Shown here: positions 51,198-60,452 of the stretch, piece by piece
How positions within the stretch are numbered: position 1 is the stretch's first letter
Layout: every line of letters starts with the position of its first letter
Origin: VRUE01 sp035693025
GTDB taxonomy: Bacteria > Actinomycetota > Thermoleophilia > Solirubrobacterales > 70-9
Reading direction: 5' to 3'
DNA length: 64,000 nucleotides
NCBI GenBank assembly: GCA_035693025.1
Contig: DASSHI010000035.1
Coordinates: 58,149-122,148 of the forward strand
Program-made: the position numbers and the translations under genes
Notes under the pieces: model-generated
The model's input: only the letters and a program-made list of their open reading frames with translations
Told to the model about the DNA's origin: nothing
Database searches by the model: none

Positions 51198-54100
51198 ATG
51201 AATAAGGTCATGTCTAAGACGGCTGCGGGCAAGGGAAGCCGAGCACGCCGCATCGCGGGACTGTTTGCAGCGCTTGCCTGCCTCTCCCTCCTCTTCGCCT
51301 CGGGCGCTTCCGCCACCCAGACGCACCTGTTCAAGGAAACGTTCGGGCCTGTGCAGCAGCCGAGCTTCCCTGCCGGCTTTGGAGTGGGAAGGGGCGCCAC
51401 CGCCCTGGACACGATCCAATCCAGCGGCGACCTGCTCGTATTGGGCGGGCCGTTGGAAGACGGCACCCTCAACCGCTTCAAGCCCAACGGCGAACCCGAT
51501 CCCTTCAGCGCCCTCGGCACCAACGCGATCGACGGCGCCAAAGGCCCGGGTGGGCTGCCCTGCGCCGAAGAACCCGCCTCCTGCGACGCCACGCCGGTCA
51601 ACGGGCTGAAAGGCATAGGTACCATCGAACAGATCGCCGTCGACGAATCGGCCGGCCCCGCCGCGGGCGACATCTACGTGCTCGAGTTCGAATCGAACTT
51701 CATCGACGTCTTCGCCGCCGACGGCCACTACCTCGGCAAGCTGAACAAGTGCGCGGGCGAAAAATTCGGCCAAGCCTCCGGTATCGCCGTCGACCAGAGC
51801 GGCAACCTCTATGTCAGCGACCGGGAAAAGAACGCGATCCACAAGTTCACCCCCGCAGCCGGTTTTCCCAAAGAAACCGACTGCAGCGCCGCCAACGACA
51901 TCAAAGCCGTCGAACGTCCCGACGCAATCGCCGTCGGCAGCGGACCCACCGCCGGCTACATCTTCGTCGGCAGACTCTTCGGCACCGGGGGCCTGTCCAA
52001 AGTCAAGCTCTCAAACGGCGAACTCGCCTACCCGATCCTCGAAGGGACGTCAGGCGGCGGCAACGCCGTCGTCACCGTCGCCGTCGACCCGGCGAACGGA
52101 CACCTCTTCGTCGCCCAAAAGGGCTCTTCCGACCACGTCGACGAGTACGACGCTTCCGGCGCCTCGAGCGCGACGAAGATTTCGACGATCTCTGCAAATG
52201 GTTCGGGCATCGCCTTCGCCAAATCCAGCGGCGACATCTACCTCGCTCACGGTGCCGAACGCGTCGATACCTACAGTGCCGCGATCGTCACCCAGCCCGC
52301 CGTCACGACCGAACCAGCGACCGGGATAACCCCCTCCAAGGCGACCCTGCACGGCACGGTCGACCCCGACGGGGAAGAACTGACCGAATGCGTCTTCGAA
52401 TACGTCAATAACAGCAGCTATCGGTCCGACGTCCCAAATCCGTATGCGGCTGGTGGAAGCGTCCCCTGCGTCGAGTCAGAAGCCGACATCGGCGAAGGCC
52501 ACGGCCCCGTGGCGGTCCAAGCCCCCTTCTCTGAACCCGTCAATCTCCCAAGCCCGGTCTACCACTTCCGCCTCGCCGCCCAGAACTCCAACGGCGTCAA
52601 GGTCTTCGGCAAAGACCAGGAATTCGAAACCACGCACATCGCGGTCACCAAGCCCGCCACCGCGATCACCGGCACCACCGCCACCCTCAACGGCACGGTC
52701 AACCCCGACGGCTCGGCGGTGACCGAATGCCAGTTCGAATACCTGGCTCCGGCCGAATTCGTCAGTGAGGTCCAGACCGTAACCCTCAGCGGCGCCACGG
52801 GCGGCACCTTCAAGCTCGGCTTCGAAGGCGACGAGACCGGCGGCCAGGGGGAAGGCAAGCTATCCCCGGAATCGACGACCGTGAGCGAAGTCTCGGTTTC
52901 GAGCGGCGCTTTCGTCAAAGGCGAGCTGATCAGCGGCACGGGAATCAAACCGGGCACTACGATCGCCGAAGTCGGTCAAGAAAACGGCGCGGTCATCTCG
53001 ATGATCCTCTCCCAGCCGACCGAAGCGGTCGTACCCGCCGGCAAGTCTGCGCTGGCTACGGAACTGGCGAGCGACGCCACCGCCGAAGCGGTGGGAGGAG
53101 CCCTGAACGCCCTGCCGGCGCTGAAAAGCATCGGCCGCGTCAACGTCAGCGGCGACGCCGCCGGCCCATACACGGTCACCTTCCAGGTAGGCGGCGAGGG
53201 CGACGTGCCCCAGCTGAGCGCCGATGCCTCGGGCCTGACGCCCCCCGGCGCCGAAGTCACGACCGCCACCCAGACCCAGGGCAAGGGCTTCCCCCAGGGG
53301 ACGATCGTCCCCTGCGAAGAGTCGGCGGGCGAAATCGGCGAAGGCGAAGATGCGGTGCCGGTCGAAGCCGAAATAAGCGGCCTGCAGAAGGGCACGCAAT
53401 ACGAATTCCGCTTCACGGGCGCAAACGCTCTCGACGGCGTGGAGCATGCGGGGGGAAAGCCCTTCACCACGCAACTCGAATCCAACGTCGAAACCAAGCC
53501 CGCGAGCCTGATCGGCGGCTCCCTGGCGACGCTCAACGGCACCGTCAACCCGGGCGGCGCTCCGGTCAGCGAATGCCTTTTCGAATACGTCGACGTGGCG
53601 GGCTATGAACCCTCCGCGCCGAATCCCTATGCGACGGGGAGCACGGTCCCCTGCGTCGAGTCGGAAGCCGACATCGGCGCCGGCACGGAACCGTTCGCCG
53701 TGCACGCGAACGTCACCGGCCTCAGCACGGCCTCCGACTACCACTTCCGCCTGATCGCCAACCCCGGCGGCATCAGCACCGAGGGCGAAGACGAACTGCT
53801 GATCACCGCCGGTCCGCTGATCGAAAGCGAGTGGGCGGTATCGGTGGGCGCCGCCGAAGCGACCCTCGCGGCAGAGATCGACCCCAGGGGCGCCGCGACC
53901 ACCTACCACCTCGAATACGGCAAGGCCGGCGGCCCCTTCGAAGCCGTCACGCCGGAGAGCGAACCGATCGGCTCGGGCAGCTCCGCGGTCAAGGTCGAAG
54001 CCCACGTCACCGGCCTCCAGGCGGGCGCCGACTATGCCTACCGCTTCGTCGCGACGAGCAGCTGCAACGCGCTCAACCCCTCTGAACTCTGCGTCTTTGA

Positions 54101-56351
54101 AGGCCCGGAAGAGCGCTTCCACACCGCGACCACCCAGCCCGAAGCCCCCCAGGCCTGCCCCAACGAAGCCTTCAGGGGCGGCGCCTCGGCAAGGCTCCCC
54201 GACTGCCGGGCCTACGAGATGGTCAGCCCCGTCGACAAGAACGGCGGCGACGTCGGCACCGGCACGACCAACTACTCCCAGGCGAGCCTCGACGGCAACC
54301 GCATGACCTTTGCCGCGATCAAGCCCTTCGCCGGCGCCGAAGGGGGTCCCCTCGAGAGCGAGTATCTAGCCAGCCGCGTGGACGGCGTGGCCTGGCAGAC
54401 CAAGGCGATCAACCCGCCCCGCAACAGCGTCTCGCTCTATGCCTTGGGCCTCATCAGCTTCCAGTTCAAGGCATTCTCACCCGACCTCTGCAGCGGCTGG
54501 TTCATGCAGGACTCGACGCTGAACCTGGTCGAAGGAGCTCCTGCCGGGCTACCCAACTTCTATCGCCGAGACCTGTGCGGAGGTGGGGGTTATGAACTGC
54601 TGACCACGGCACCCGCTCCCAGCTTTCACCCCGAATACGTCGAAACCGGCTACTACCCCGAACCGGGCGGCTTCTCGGCCGACGGCACCCGCACGGTCTT
54701 TCGCGCCAACGACGCGCTGACCCCCGACGCGGCGCCGGAGACCTCCGCAGATCCCACCAACAACAACACTTACCAGATCTACTTGGCCCAGCAGGGCGAA
54801 CCCCTGCGGCTGGTCAGTGTGCTGCCGAGCAGCTCCAGCGCTGCGGGGCAGGCGAACCCGGCCTCGGCCTCGACCGGGACGCAGACCTACAGCGCGCAAG
54901 TGTCCGAACCCAAGGGCGACGACGTCGTCGGCGCTGTCTCGCGGGACGCAGAGCGGGTCTTCTGGACTGCCACCGATAGCAATTTTGGAGGCCCTGGCAC
55001 CCTCTACCTGCGCGTCAACGCCAGCGCACCCGAAAGCGCCCACGACAACACCGGCAAGTGCATCGAAGCCTCAAAGGCCTGCACCTATCCGGTCTCTGGG
55101 CTCGTCTCGTCCGGGCAAGCCCAGTTCTGGCAGGGCAACTCCGACGGCACCAGGGCGATCTTCTCGCTCGCAGTCTCCGGCCAAAAGAACCTCTACGAAT
55201 TCGTGGCCACCGAAGGCCCCGAAGGCCTGGAAACCGAAGCGTACCTGATCGCCGAAGGCTTCCTGAGCTTCATGGGCGCGAGCAATGACCTCAGCCACGT
55301 CTACTTCGTCTCGACAAAGGCTCTGGCAACCGGCGCTGCGGCCGGCGAGAACAACCTCTATCTCTATGAGAGAGGTAGCGGGTTCAAGTTCGTCGGAGCA
55401 CTCTCGGGCGACGAAACCGTACTAGCCGACAGCATTAAGAGCTCGCCGCCCTCCCCAGTCTCCATCTTCCCTTCTAAGCGCATCTCCCGGGCCAGCTCCG
55501 ACGGCGCCATGGCGGCTTTCACCTCGAACGCCCCCCTGACCGGCTATGACAACATCGCCACCAACGCTGGCGGCCGCCCCGCCACCGAGGTCTACCTCTA
55601 CGACGCCACGGCCGACGGCGGCGTCGGCAGGCTCCTCTGCGCCTCCTGCAACCCCAGCGGCGTACGGCCTGTGGCGCGCAAACTGGGCGAATGGCAGGAC
55701 GGAAAAGGTCAGCTCTGGGCCGCAGCCGTGATCCCCGGCTGGTCCTCGCAGTTCCAGCCCACCCGCGCCCTCTCCGCCAACGGCAACCGCCTCTTCTTCG
55801 ACAGCTACGACCCCCTGCTGCCCTCCGACACCAACGGCGCCGAGGACGTCTATGAGTGGGAGGCGCCGGGAGAAGGAAGCTGCACAGAAGAAAGCATCCA
55901 CTTCTTCGCATCGAACGGTGGCTGCCTCTTCCTGATCAGCTCCGGCAAGTCCCCCGGGGGCTCAGAATTCTTCGACGCCACGCCGGAAGGCGCGGACGTC
56001 TTCTTCGCCACGCTCTCGAGCCTGCTGCCCGAGGACAACGGCCTGATCGACGTCTATGACGCGAGGGTTAACGGAGGACTGCCCGAACCGCCCGGTATCC
56101 CCGCCTCCTGCGAAGGCGAAGCCTGCCAGGGCGCCCAGGGCGCCCCCCAGGACCCGACCCCCGCCTCGAGCAACCTCAAGGGCGACGGCAACCTGCACGA
56201 AACCTCGGGCAAGCACCGCTGCTCGAAGGCCAAGGTGCGCCGCAAGGGGCGCTGCGTGCCGAGGCGCCACAAGAAGCGCCACGCAAGGCACAAGCGCCAC
56301 CACCGCAAGCACCACCGACACGCAAACGCCGACCGGAGGGCAAGCCGATGA
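51198..56351 (+). CDS. Very large exported protein: NHL-like repeats, Fn3-like modules, PD40-like region
   Basis: 1717 residues. The signal peptide (IAGLFAALACLSLLFASGASA) is followed by NHL/SMP-like propeller repeats (about 130-355: IAVDESAGPAAGDIYVLEF, SGIAVDQSGNLYVSD). Four Fn3-like modules come next ('ATLNGTVNPDG....CxFEY'), the second carrying a nested insert. A C-terminal half (about 1010-1670) with WD40/PD40-like motifs (DGNRMTFAAI, SADGTRTVFRAND, DAERVFWTATD) follows. The tail is Cys plus Arg/Lys/His-rich. It has a strong GGAGG-type site before ATG 51198. It is probably a cell-surface adhesin or scaffold; no enzyme motif was seen. Confidence 0.85.
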   Translation: MNKVMSKTAAGKGSRARRIAGLFAALACLSLLFASGASATQTHLFKETFGPVQQPSFPAGFGVGRGATALDTIQSSGDLLVLGGPLEDGTLNRFKPNGEPDPFSALGTNAIDGAKGPGGLPCAEEPASCDATPVNGLKGIGTIEQIAVDESAGPAAGDIYVLEFESNFIDVFAADGHYLGKLNKCAGEKFGQASGIAVDQSGNLYVSDREKNAIHKFTPAAGFPKETDCSAANDIKAVERPDAIAVGSGPTAGYIFVGRLFGTGGLSKVKLSNGELAYPILEGTSGGGNAVVTVAVDPANGHLFVAQKGSSDHVDEYDASGASSATKISTISANGSGIAFAKSSGDIYLAHGAERVDTYSAAIVTQPAVTTEPATGITPSKATLHGTVDPDGEELTECVFEYVNNSSYRSDVPNPYAAGGSVPCVESEADIGEGHGPVAVQAPFSEPVNLPSPVYHFRLAAQNSNGVKVFGKDQEFETTHIAVTKPATAITGTTATLNGTVNPDGSAVTECQFEYLAPAEFVSEVQTVTLSGATGGTFKLGFEGDETGGQGEGKLSPESTTVSEVSVSSGAFVKGELISGTGIKPGTTIAEVGQENGAVISMILSQPTEAVVPAGKSALATELASDATAEAVGGALNALPALKSIGRVNVSGDAAGPYTVTFQVGGEGDVPQLSADASGLTPPGAEVTTATQTQGKGFPQGTIVPCEESAGEIGEGEDAVPVEAEISGLQKGTQYEFRFTGANALDGVEHAGGKPFTTQLESNVETKPASLIGGSLATLNGTVNPGGAPVSECLFEYVDVAGYEPSAPNPYATGSTVPCVESEADIGAGTEPFAVHANVTGLSTASDYHFRLIANPGGISTEGEDELLITAGPLIESEWAVSVGAAEATLAAEIDPRGAATTYHLEYGKAGGPFEAVTPESEPIGSGSSAVKVEAHVTGLQAGADYAYRFVATSSCNALNPSELCVFEGPEERFHTATTQPEAPQACPNEAFRGGASARLPDCRAYEMVSPVDKNGGDVGTGTTNYSQASLDGNRMTFAAIKPFAGAEGGPLESEYLASRVDGVAWQTKAINPPRNSVSLYALGLISFQFKAFSPDLCSGWFMQDSTLNLVEGAPAGLPNFYRRDLCGGGGYELLTTAPAPSFHPEYVETGYYPEPGGFSADGTRTVFRANDALTPDAAPETSADPTNNNTYQIYLAQQGEPLRLVSVLPSSSSAAGQANPASASTGTQTYSAQVSEPKGDDVVGAVSRDAERVFWTATDSNFGGPGTLYLRVNASAPESAHDNTGKCIEASKACTYPVSGLVSSGQAQFWQGNSDGTRAIFSLAVSGQKNLYEFVATEGPEGLETEAYLIAEGFLSFMGASNDLSHVYFVSTKALATGAAAGENNLYLYERGSGFKFVGALSGDETVLADSIKSSPPSPVSIFPSKRISRASSDGAMAAFTSNAPLTGYDNIATNAGGRPATEVYLYDATADGGVGRLLCASCNPSGVRPVARKLGEWQDGKGQLWAAAVIPGWSSQFQPTRALSANGNRLFFDSYDPLLPSDTNGAEDVYEWEAPGEGSCTEESIHFFASNGGCLFLISSGKSPGGSEFFDATPEGADVFFATLSSLLPEDNGLIDVYDARVNGGLPEPPGIPASCEGEACQGAQGAPQDPTPASSNLKGDGNLHETSGKHRCSKAKVRRKGRCVPRRHKKRHARHKRHHRKHHRHANADRRASR

Positions 56352-59167
56352 AGCGCCTCTTCGCAACCCAACTCGCCCTGCTCGCAGCCCTGCTCGCCTT
56401 CGCCGCCCCCGCCTCGGCCGATTTCGGCTTCACCGAAGCAGGCGTCGGCTTCAACACCCAGGGCGGGACGGCGGAGACCCAGGCCGGCGCCCACCCCTAC
56501 TCGGTGGTCACCTCCTTCGGCTTCCACACCAATCTCGACCCCGAACTGGGGGCCGAGGTACCCGACGGGGAAGCGCGCAACCTGCTGGTCGGCCAGATCG
56601 CGGGCCTGGTCGGTGACCCGAACGCCGTGCCGCGCTGCTCTGACGAAGACTTCCCCACCCGCAACTGCCCCGCCGCCTCCCAGGTCGGCTGGAATGAAGC
56701 CGACATCGGCGTCCCCTTCGCCAACAACCGTGAGCCCGTGTACAGCCTCAACCCCCCGCCCGGGGCGGTCCTGCGGCTCGGCTTTCTGGCCACCGACCTG
56801 GTCCCGGTGACGATCGACATCGGCCTCAGCCAGACCTATCCCTATGAGGTCGTGGCCGACCTGCAGAACATCCCCAACGTCGTGCCGTTCAAGGACTCCG
56901 CTTTTACCCTCTGGGGCGTCCCCGCCGACGAAGCTCACAACGCAGAACGCGCCGGCGTCGGCACGGTCTCGAGCAACTCGCCCAAGCCCTTCCTGGTGAT
57001 GCCAAGGGCCTGCACGGGGCCGCTCACGACGCACTTCGAAGCCGAATCGTGGCAGGGCGCATTCGACCAGATCGACGCCACCACCCACGTCGGAGCAGAA
57101 CCGAGAGGCATGTCGGGCTGCGAGAAGCTCGGCCTCGAACCGACGATCACGGCAAAGCCCTCGACCAAGGCGGCGGCCTCGGGCAGCGGCCTCGACTTCG
57201 AGCTCTCCCTGCAAGACGAAGGGCTGAAGAACCCGAACGCGCTCGCCGCCTCCGATCTGCGCAAGGCGGTGGTCACCCTGCCCGAAGGCTTCACCGCCAA
57301 CCCCTCCCTCGCAGAAGGATTGGCCGTCTGCAGCGAAGCACAGCTGGCCAAGGAGACCGCCACCTCCCTGCCGGGCGAAGGCTGCCCACAGGCATCGAAG
57401 ATCGGCAACGTCGAAGTCGAAAGCCCGCTGCTCGAAGGAAACCTCTTGAAGGGCTCCCTGTTCATGGCAAAGCCCTACGAAAACCCCTTCGGCTCCCTCC
57501 TCGCCCTCTACATGACGGTCAAGGACCCCCAGCTGGGGATCGGGGTCCGCCTGGCCGGCAAGATCGAACCGGACCCGAAGACCGGCCAGCTCGTAACCAC
57601 CTTCGGCGACCCCACTTCATCCAACCCCGAATACCGCGACCTGCCCCAGCTGCCCTTCTCCCACTTCCGCCTGCAGTTCCGCGAAGGGGCAAGGAGCCCG
57701 CTGATCAGCCCGCCGCACTGCGGCAGCTTCGACGTCAAGGCGCAGCTCACCCCGTGGTCTGGAACCGCCGACGTCCAGTCGACCTCGACCTTCCAGATCA
57801 TCAGTGGCCCGAACGCATCGGCGTGCCCAGGGGAACAGGCTCCCTTCAAGCCCGGCTTCCAGGCGGGCTCGATCGACAACCACGCCGCCTCCTACTCGCC
57901 CTTCACGATGCGGCTGACCAGGGGCGACGGCGAACAGGACATGACCAAGTTCTCGGCCACTCTCCCTCCCGGTGTCACCGGCAAGATCGCGGGCCTCAGC
58001 CGCTGCTCAGACGCAGACATCGCCAAGGCTGCATCGAGGACCGGACCGAACGGCGCCCAGGAAGAGATCGACGCCCCCTCCTGCCCCGCCTCCTCGAAGA
58101 TCGGCAGGACCAGCGCAGGGGCGGGAGTCGGCTCCGAGCTCACCTACGTCGCCGGCTCCCTCTACCTTGCAGGCCCCTACAAGGGTGACCCGCTCTCGGT
58201 GGTGGCGATCACCCCGGCAAAGGCGGGCCCCTTCGACGCAGGGGTGATCGTCGTCAGGGAGGCCTTGACCCTGAACCCGGTGACCGCCCAGGTCCAGGTA
58301 GACGGATCGGCATCGGACCCGATCCCCCACATCCTCAAGGGCATCCCGCTGAACGTCAGGGACCTGCGCGTGTACACCGACAGGCCGAACTTCACGCTCA
58401 ACCCGACCAACTGCTCCCAAGAGCAGACCGACGCGACGCTTTGGGGAGGGGGGACGACCTTCATCACCGCCCTGGAAACCCCGACCGCTCTCAGCGATCG
58501 CTATCAGGCGGCGGACTGCGCGGCGCTCCCCTTCAAGCCGAAGCTGAAGCTGAAGCTCACCGGTGGCACCAAGCGAGGCCGCTTCCCGGCCCTCAGGGCG
58601 ACCGTCACGACCAGGGGAGGGGAAGCGAACTTCAAGGGAGCCGTAGTCACGCTCCCCCGCTCGGCCTTCCTCGAACAGGCCCACATCCGCACGATCTGCA
58701 CCAGGGTCCAGTTCGCGGCGGGAGCCGGCAACGGAGCCGCTTGCCCACCCGCTTCGATCTACGGCAAGGCAAGGGCCTGGACCCCCCTCCTGGACGAACC
58801 CGCCGAAGGCCCCGTCTACATGCGGTCCTCCAGCCACAAGCTGCCCGATCTGGTCGTCGCCCTCAAGGGACCGCCCTCGGCTCCCTTCGACGTCGAGGTC
58901 GACTCGCGGATCGACTCCCACAAGGGCGGCATCCGCTCGAGCTTCGAATCGGTCCCCGACCTCCCGGTCTCCAAGTTCCTGCTCGAGATGCAGGGCGGCA
59001 AGAAGGGCCTGATCGTCAACAGCCGCAACCTCTGCTTCAAGCCGAAGCGAAACCGGGCAAACGCGAGGCTCTCGGGCCAAAACGGGCGGATCGACCGATC
59101 GACTACGCCGATGAAGGCGCACTGCGGGGGCAAGGGCCATAAGGTCAAGCGGGCAAAGAAGCGCTGA
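56348..59167 (+). CDS. Large exported protein, unrecognised family
   Basis: 939 residues with a clear signal peptide (KRLFATQLALLAALLAFAAPASA). The mature part has repeated beta-rich units: 'CSDxD..........CPAxSxIG' appears several times (CSDEDFPTRNCPAASQVG, CSEAQLAKE..GCPQASKIG, CSDADIAKA..CPASSKIG), each followed by a strand-rich segment such as LLEGNLLKGSLFMAKPYENPFGSLLALY. The C-terminus is cationic (KGHKVKRAKKR). ATG 56348 overlaps the preceding stop (ATGA), so it is coupled to the 1717-residue protein. Function is unknown; it is probably a surface protein. Confidence 0.82.
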   Translation: MKRLFATQLALLAALLAFAAPASADFGFTEAGVGFNTQGGTAETQAGAHPYSVVTSFGFHTNLDPELGAEVPDGEARNLLVGQIAGLVGDPNAVPRCSDEDFPTRNCPAASQVGWNEADIGVPFANNREPVYSLNPPPGAVLRLGFLATDLVPVTIDIGLSQTYPYEVVADLQNIPNVVPFKDSAFTLWGVPADEAHNAERAGVGTVSSNSPKPFLVMPRACTGPLTTHFEAESWQGAFDQIDATTHVGAEPRGMSGCEKLGLEPTITAKPSTKAAASGSGLDFELSLQDEGLKNPNALAASDLRKAVVTLPEGFTANPSLAEGLAVCSEAQLAKETATSLPGEGCPQASKIGNVEVESPLLEGNLLKGSLFMAKPYENPFGSLLALYMTVKDPQLGIGVRLAGKIEPDPKTGQLVTTFGDPTSSNPEYRDLPQLPFSHFRLQFREGARSPLISPPHCGSFDVKAQLTPWSGTADVQSTSTFQIISGPNASACPGEQAPFKPGFQAGSIDNHAASYSPFTMRLTRGDGEQDMTKFSATLPPGVTGKIAGLSRCSDADIAKAASRTGPNGAQEEIDAPSCPASSKIGRTSAGAGVGSELTYVAGSLYLAGPYKGDPLSVVAITPAKAGPFDAGVIVVREALTLNPVTAQVQVDGSASDPIPHILKGIPLNVRDLRVYTDRPNFTLNPTNCSQEQTDATLWGGGTTFITALETPTALSDRYQAADCAALPFKPKLKLKLTGGTKRGRFPALRATVTTRGGEANFKGAVVTLPRSAFLEQAHIRTICTRVQFAAGAGNGAACPPASIYGKARAWTPLLDEPAEGPVYMRSSSHKLPDLVVALKGPPSAPFDVEVDSRIDSHKGGIRSSFESVPDLPVSKFLLEMQGGKKGLIVNSRNLCFKPKRNRANARLSGQNGRIDRSTTPMKAHCGGKGHKVKRAKKR

Positions 59168-59195
59168 AGGGTCCCGCACGGAGCTCGCGGATTCC

Positions 59196-60326
59196 ATTCG
59201 CGAGCGCAAGGGGGAGATCGAGGAGGCGATCACGGCCCGCTCCAGGGCGATCGCCGATCCCGCCGAGGTCAGGGACCCCACCTATGCCCTGGGCCTGAGA
59301 GAAGCGATCGCCACCGCCCTGGACTACGGGATCGAGGCGCTCGAGAGCTCTGAGCGCCACCCACCCGAGATCCCGCTCCAGCTCTTGGCGCAGGCAAGGC
59401 TCGCCGCCCGCGCCAAGGTCCCCTTGGACACCGTCCTTCGCCGCTACTTCGCCGGCTACACCCTGCTCGGCGACTTCGTGCTCGAGGAGGCCGAGAGGTG
59501 TGGAATCGGGGCGGGGGAGCTGCAAGGAAGCATGCGCGCGCAGGGGGCCCTCCTCGAGCGCCTGATGGGAGCTGTGGCGCAGGAGCATGAGCGGGAGGTT
59601 GGGAGGAGGCCGGGGACAATTGAGGAGCGAAAAATCGAACTGATGCGAAGGCTGCTCGATGGAGAGTCAATCGATCCCGGCGAGCTGCGCTATGACTTCG
59701 ACGGCTGGCACTTGGGCATCGTCGCCTCGGGCCCCGGGGCCCACGGAGCACTCCTAGAGTTCGCACAGGCAGCGGTGTGGCAGACGCTGGTGGTCCAGCC
59801 AGATTCGAGCACGGTCTGGATGTGGATTGGCACAAGGCAAAAGGGTGAGGCTGAGAGCTTGTGTCGAGCTGTTCGACGGTTGCCCCCCGACCTTGCCATC
59901 GGAGTAGGAGAGCTGGCAGATGGCTCCGGAGGTTGGCGACTGACTCACCGCCAAGCTTTGGCTGCTTCAGGAATCATTAGACGCCGCGGTAAAGGAATTG
60001 TCCACTATGTGGAAGTTGCGCTCTTGACGAACAGTGCGAGCGACGATTTACTGACTACCTCGCTTTGGCAACAGTACCTTCAGCCCCTTGAAGCTGATCG
60101 AGATGGCGGTGAGAGAGCGCGAGAGACCCTGAACGCATACTTTCGCTCGCAAAGAAATGTCTCGTCAGCGGCAGCAATGCTGGGAATAACCAGGCAGGCG
60201 GTAAACGCTCGCTTGCGAGGCGTTGAGAGATGCCTCGGAAGAGAGCTGTCGAGTTGCGCAACTGAGCTAGAAGTCGCTCTGCGGTTGCGGAGGTTGGCCG
60301 AGGCACCGCCTCTTTCTACTGACTAG
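59196..60326 (+). CDS. PucR-type regulator with RsbRD-like N-terminal domain (unclear start)
   Basis: Up to 376 residues. The helical N-terminal domain (EIEEAITARSRAIAD, then RRYFAGYTLLGDFVLEEAE) resembles the RsbRD_N domain of PucR/CdaR regulators; the C-terminal HTH is TLNAYFRSQRNVSSAAAMLGITRQAVNARLRGVE. The first in-frame ATG/GTG/TTG is TTG 59385, which would cut the N-terminal domain; codons back to a stop ending at 59114 have a strong G/C third-position pattern. ATT 59196 or ATC 59217 are possible non-canonical starts. It probably regulates the exported-protein genes beside it. GC falls in the 3' half. Confidence 0.72.
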   Translation: MRERKGEIEEAITARSRAIADPAEVRDPTYALGLREAIATALDYGIEALESSERHPPEIPLQLLAQARLAARAKVPLDTVLRRYFAGYTLLGDFVLEEAERCGIGAGELQGSMRAQGALLERLMGAVAQEHEREVGRRPGTIEERKIELMRRLLDGESIDPGELRYDFDGWHLGIVASGPGAHGALLEFAQAAVWQTLVVQPDSSTVWMWIGTRQKGEAESLCRAVRRLPPDLAIGVGELADGSGGWRLTHRQALAASGIIRRRGKGIVHYVEVALLTNSASDDLLTTSLWQQYLQPLEADRDGGERARETLNAYFRSQRNVSSAAAMLGITRQAVNARLRGVERCLGRELSSCATELEVALRLRRLAEAPPLSTD

Positions 60327-60356
60327 CGACAAATCGCAAATTTTTCCCCTCCCTTA

Positions 60357-60419
60357 GTTGTCGTAGTGCAAAGACAACAAGCGGCCAGATTCGAAAGACT
60401 CACCATGTAGTTGATGGTG
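60357..60419. promoter_or_regulatory. Two hairpins in the sedolisin promoter region
   Basis: The 126-nt gap is AT-richer than its surroundings. GTTGTC (60357-60362) pairs with GACAAC (60373-60378), and CACCAT (60401-60406) pairs with ATGGTG (60414-60419). TTTTT at 60341-60345 precedes them. They could form a terminator/antiterminator or regulator site between the PucR-type gene and the protease gene. Confidence 0.4.
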
Positions 60420-60452
60420 TTCAGGCGCGGGTCGGCAATCGGGAGGAAGACA

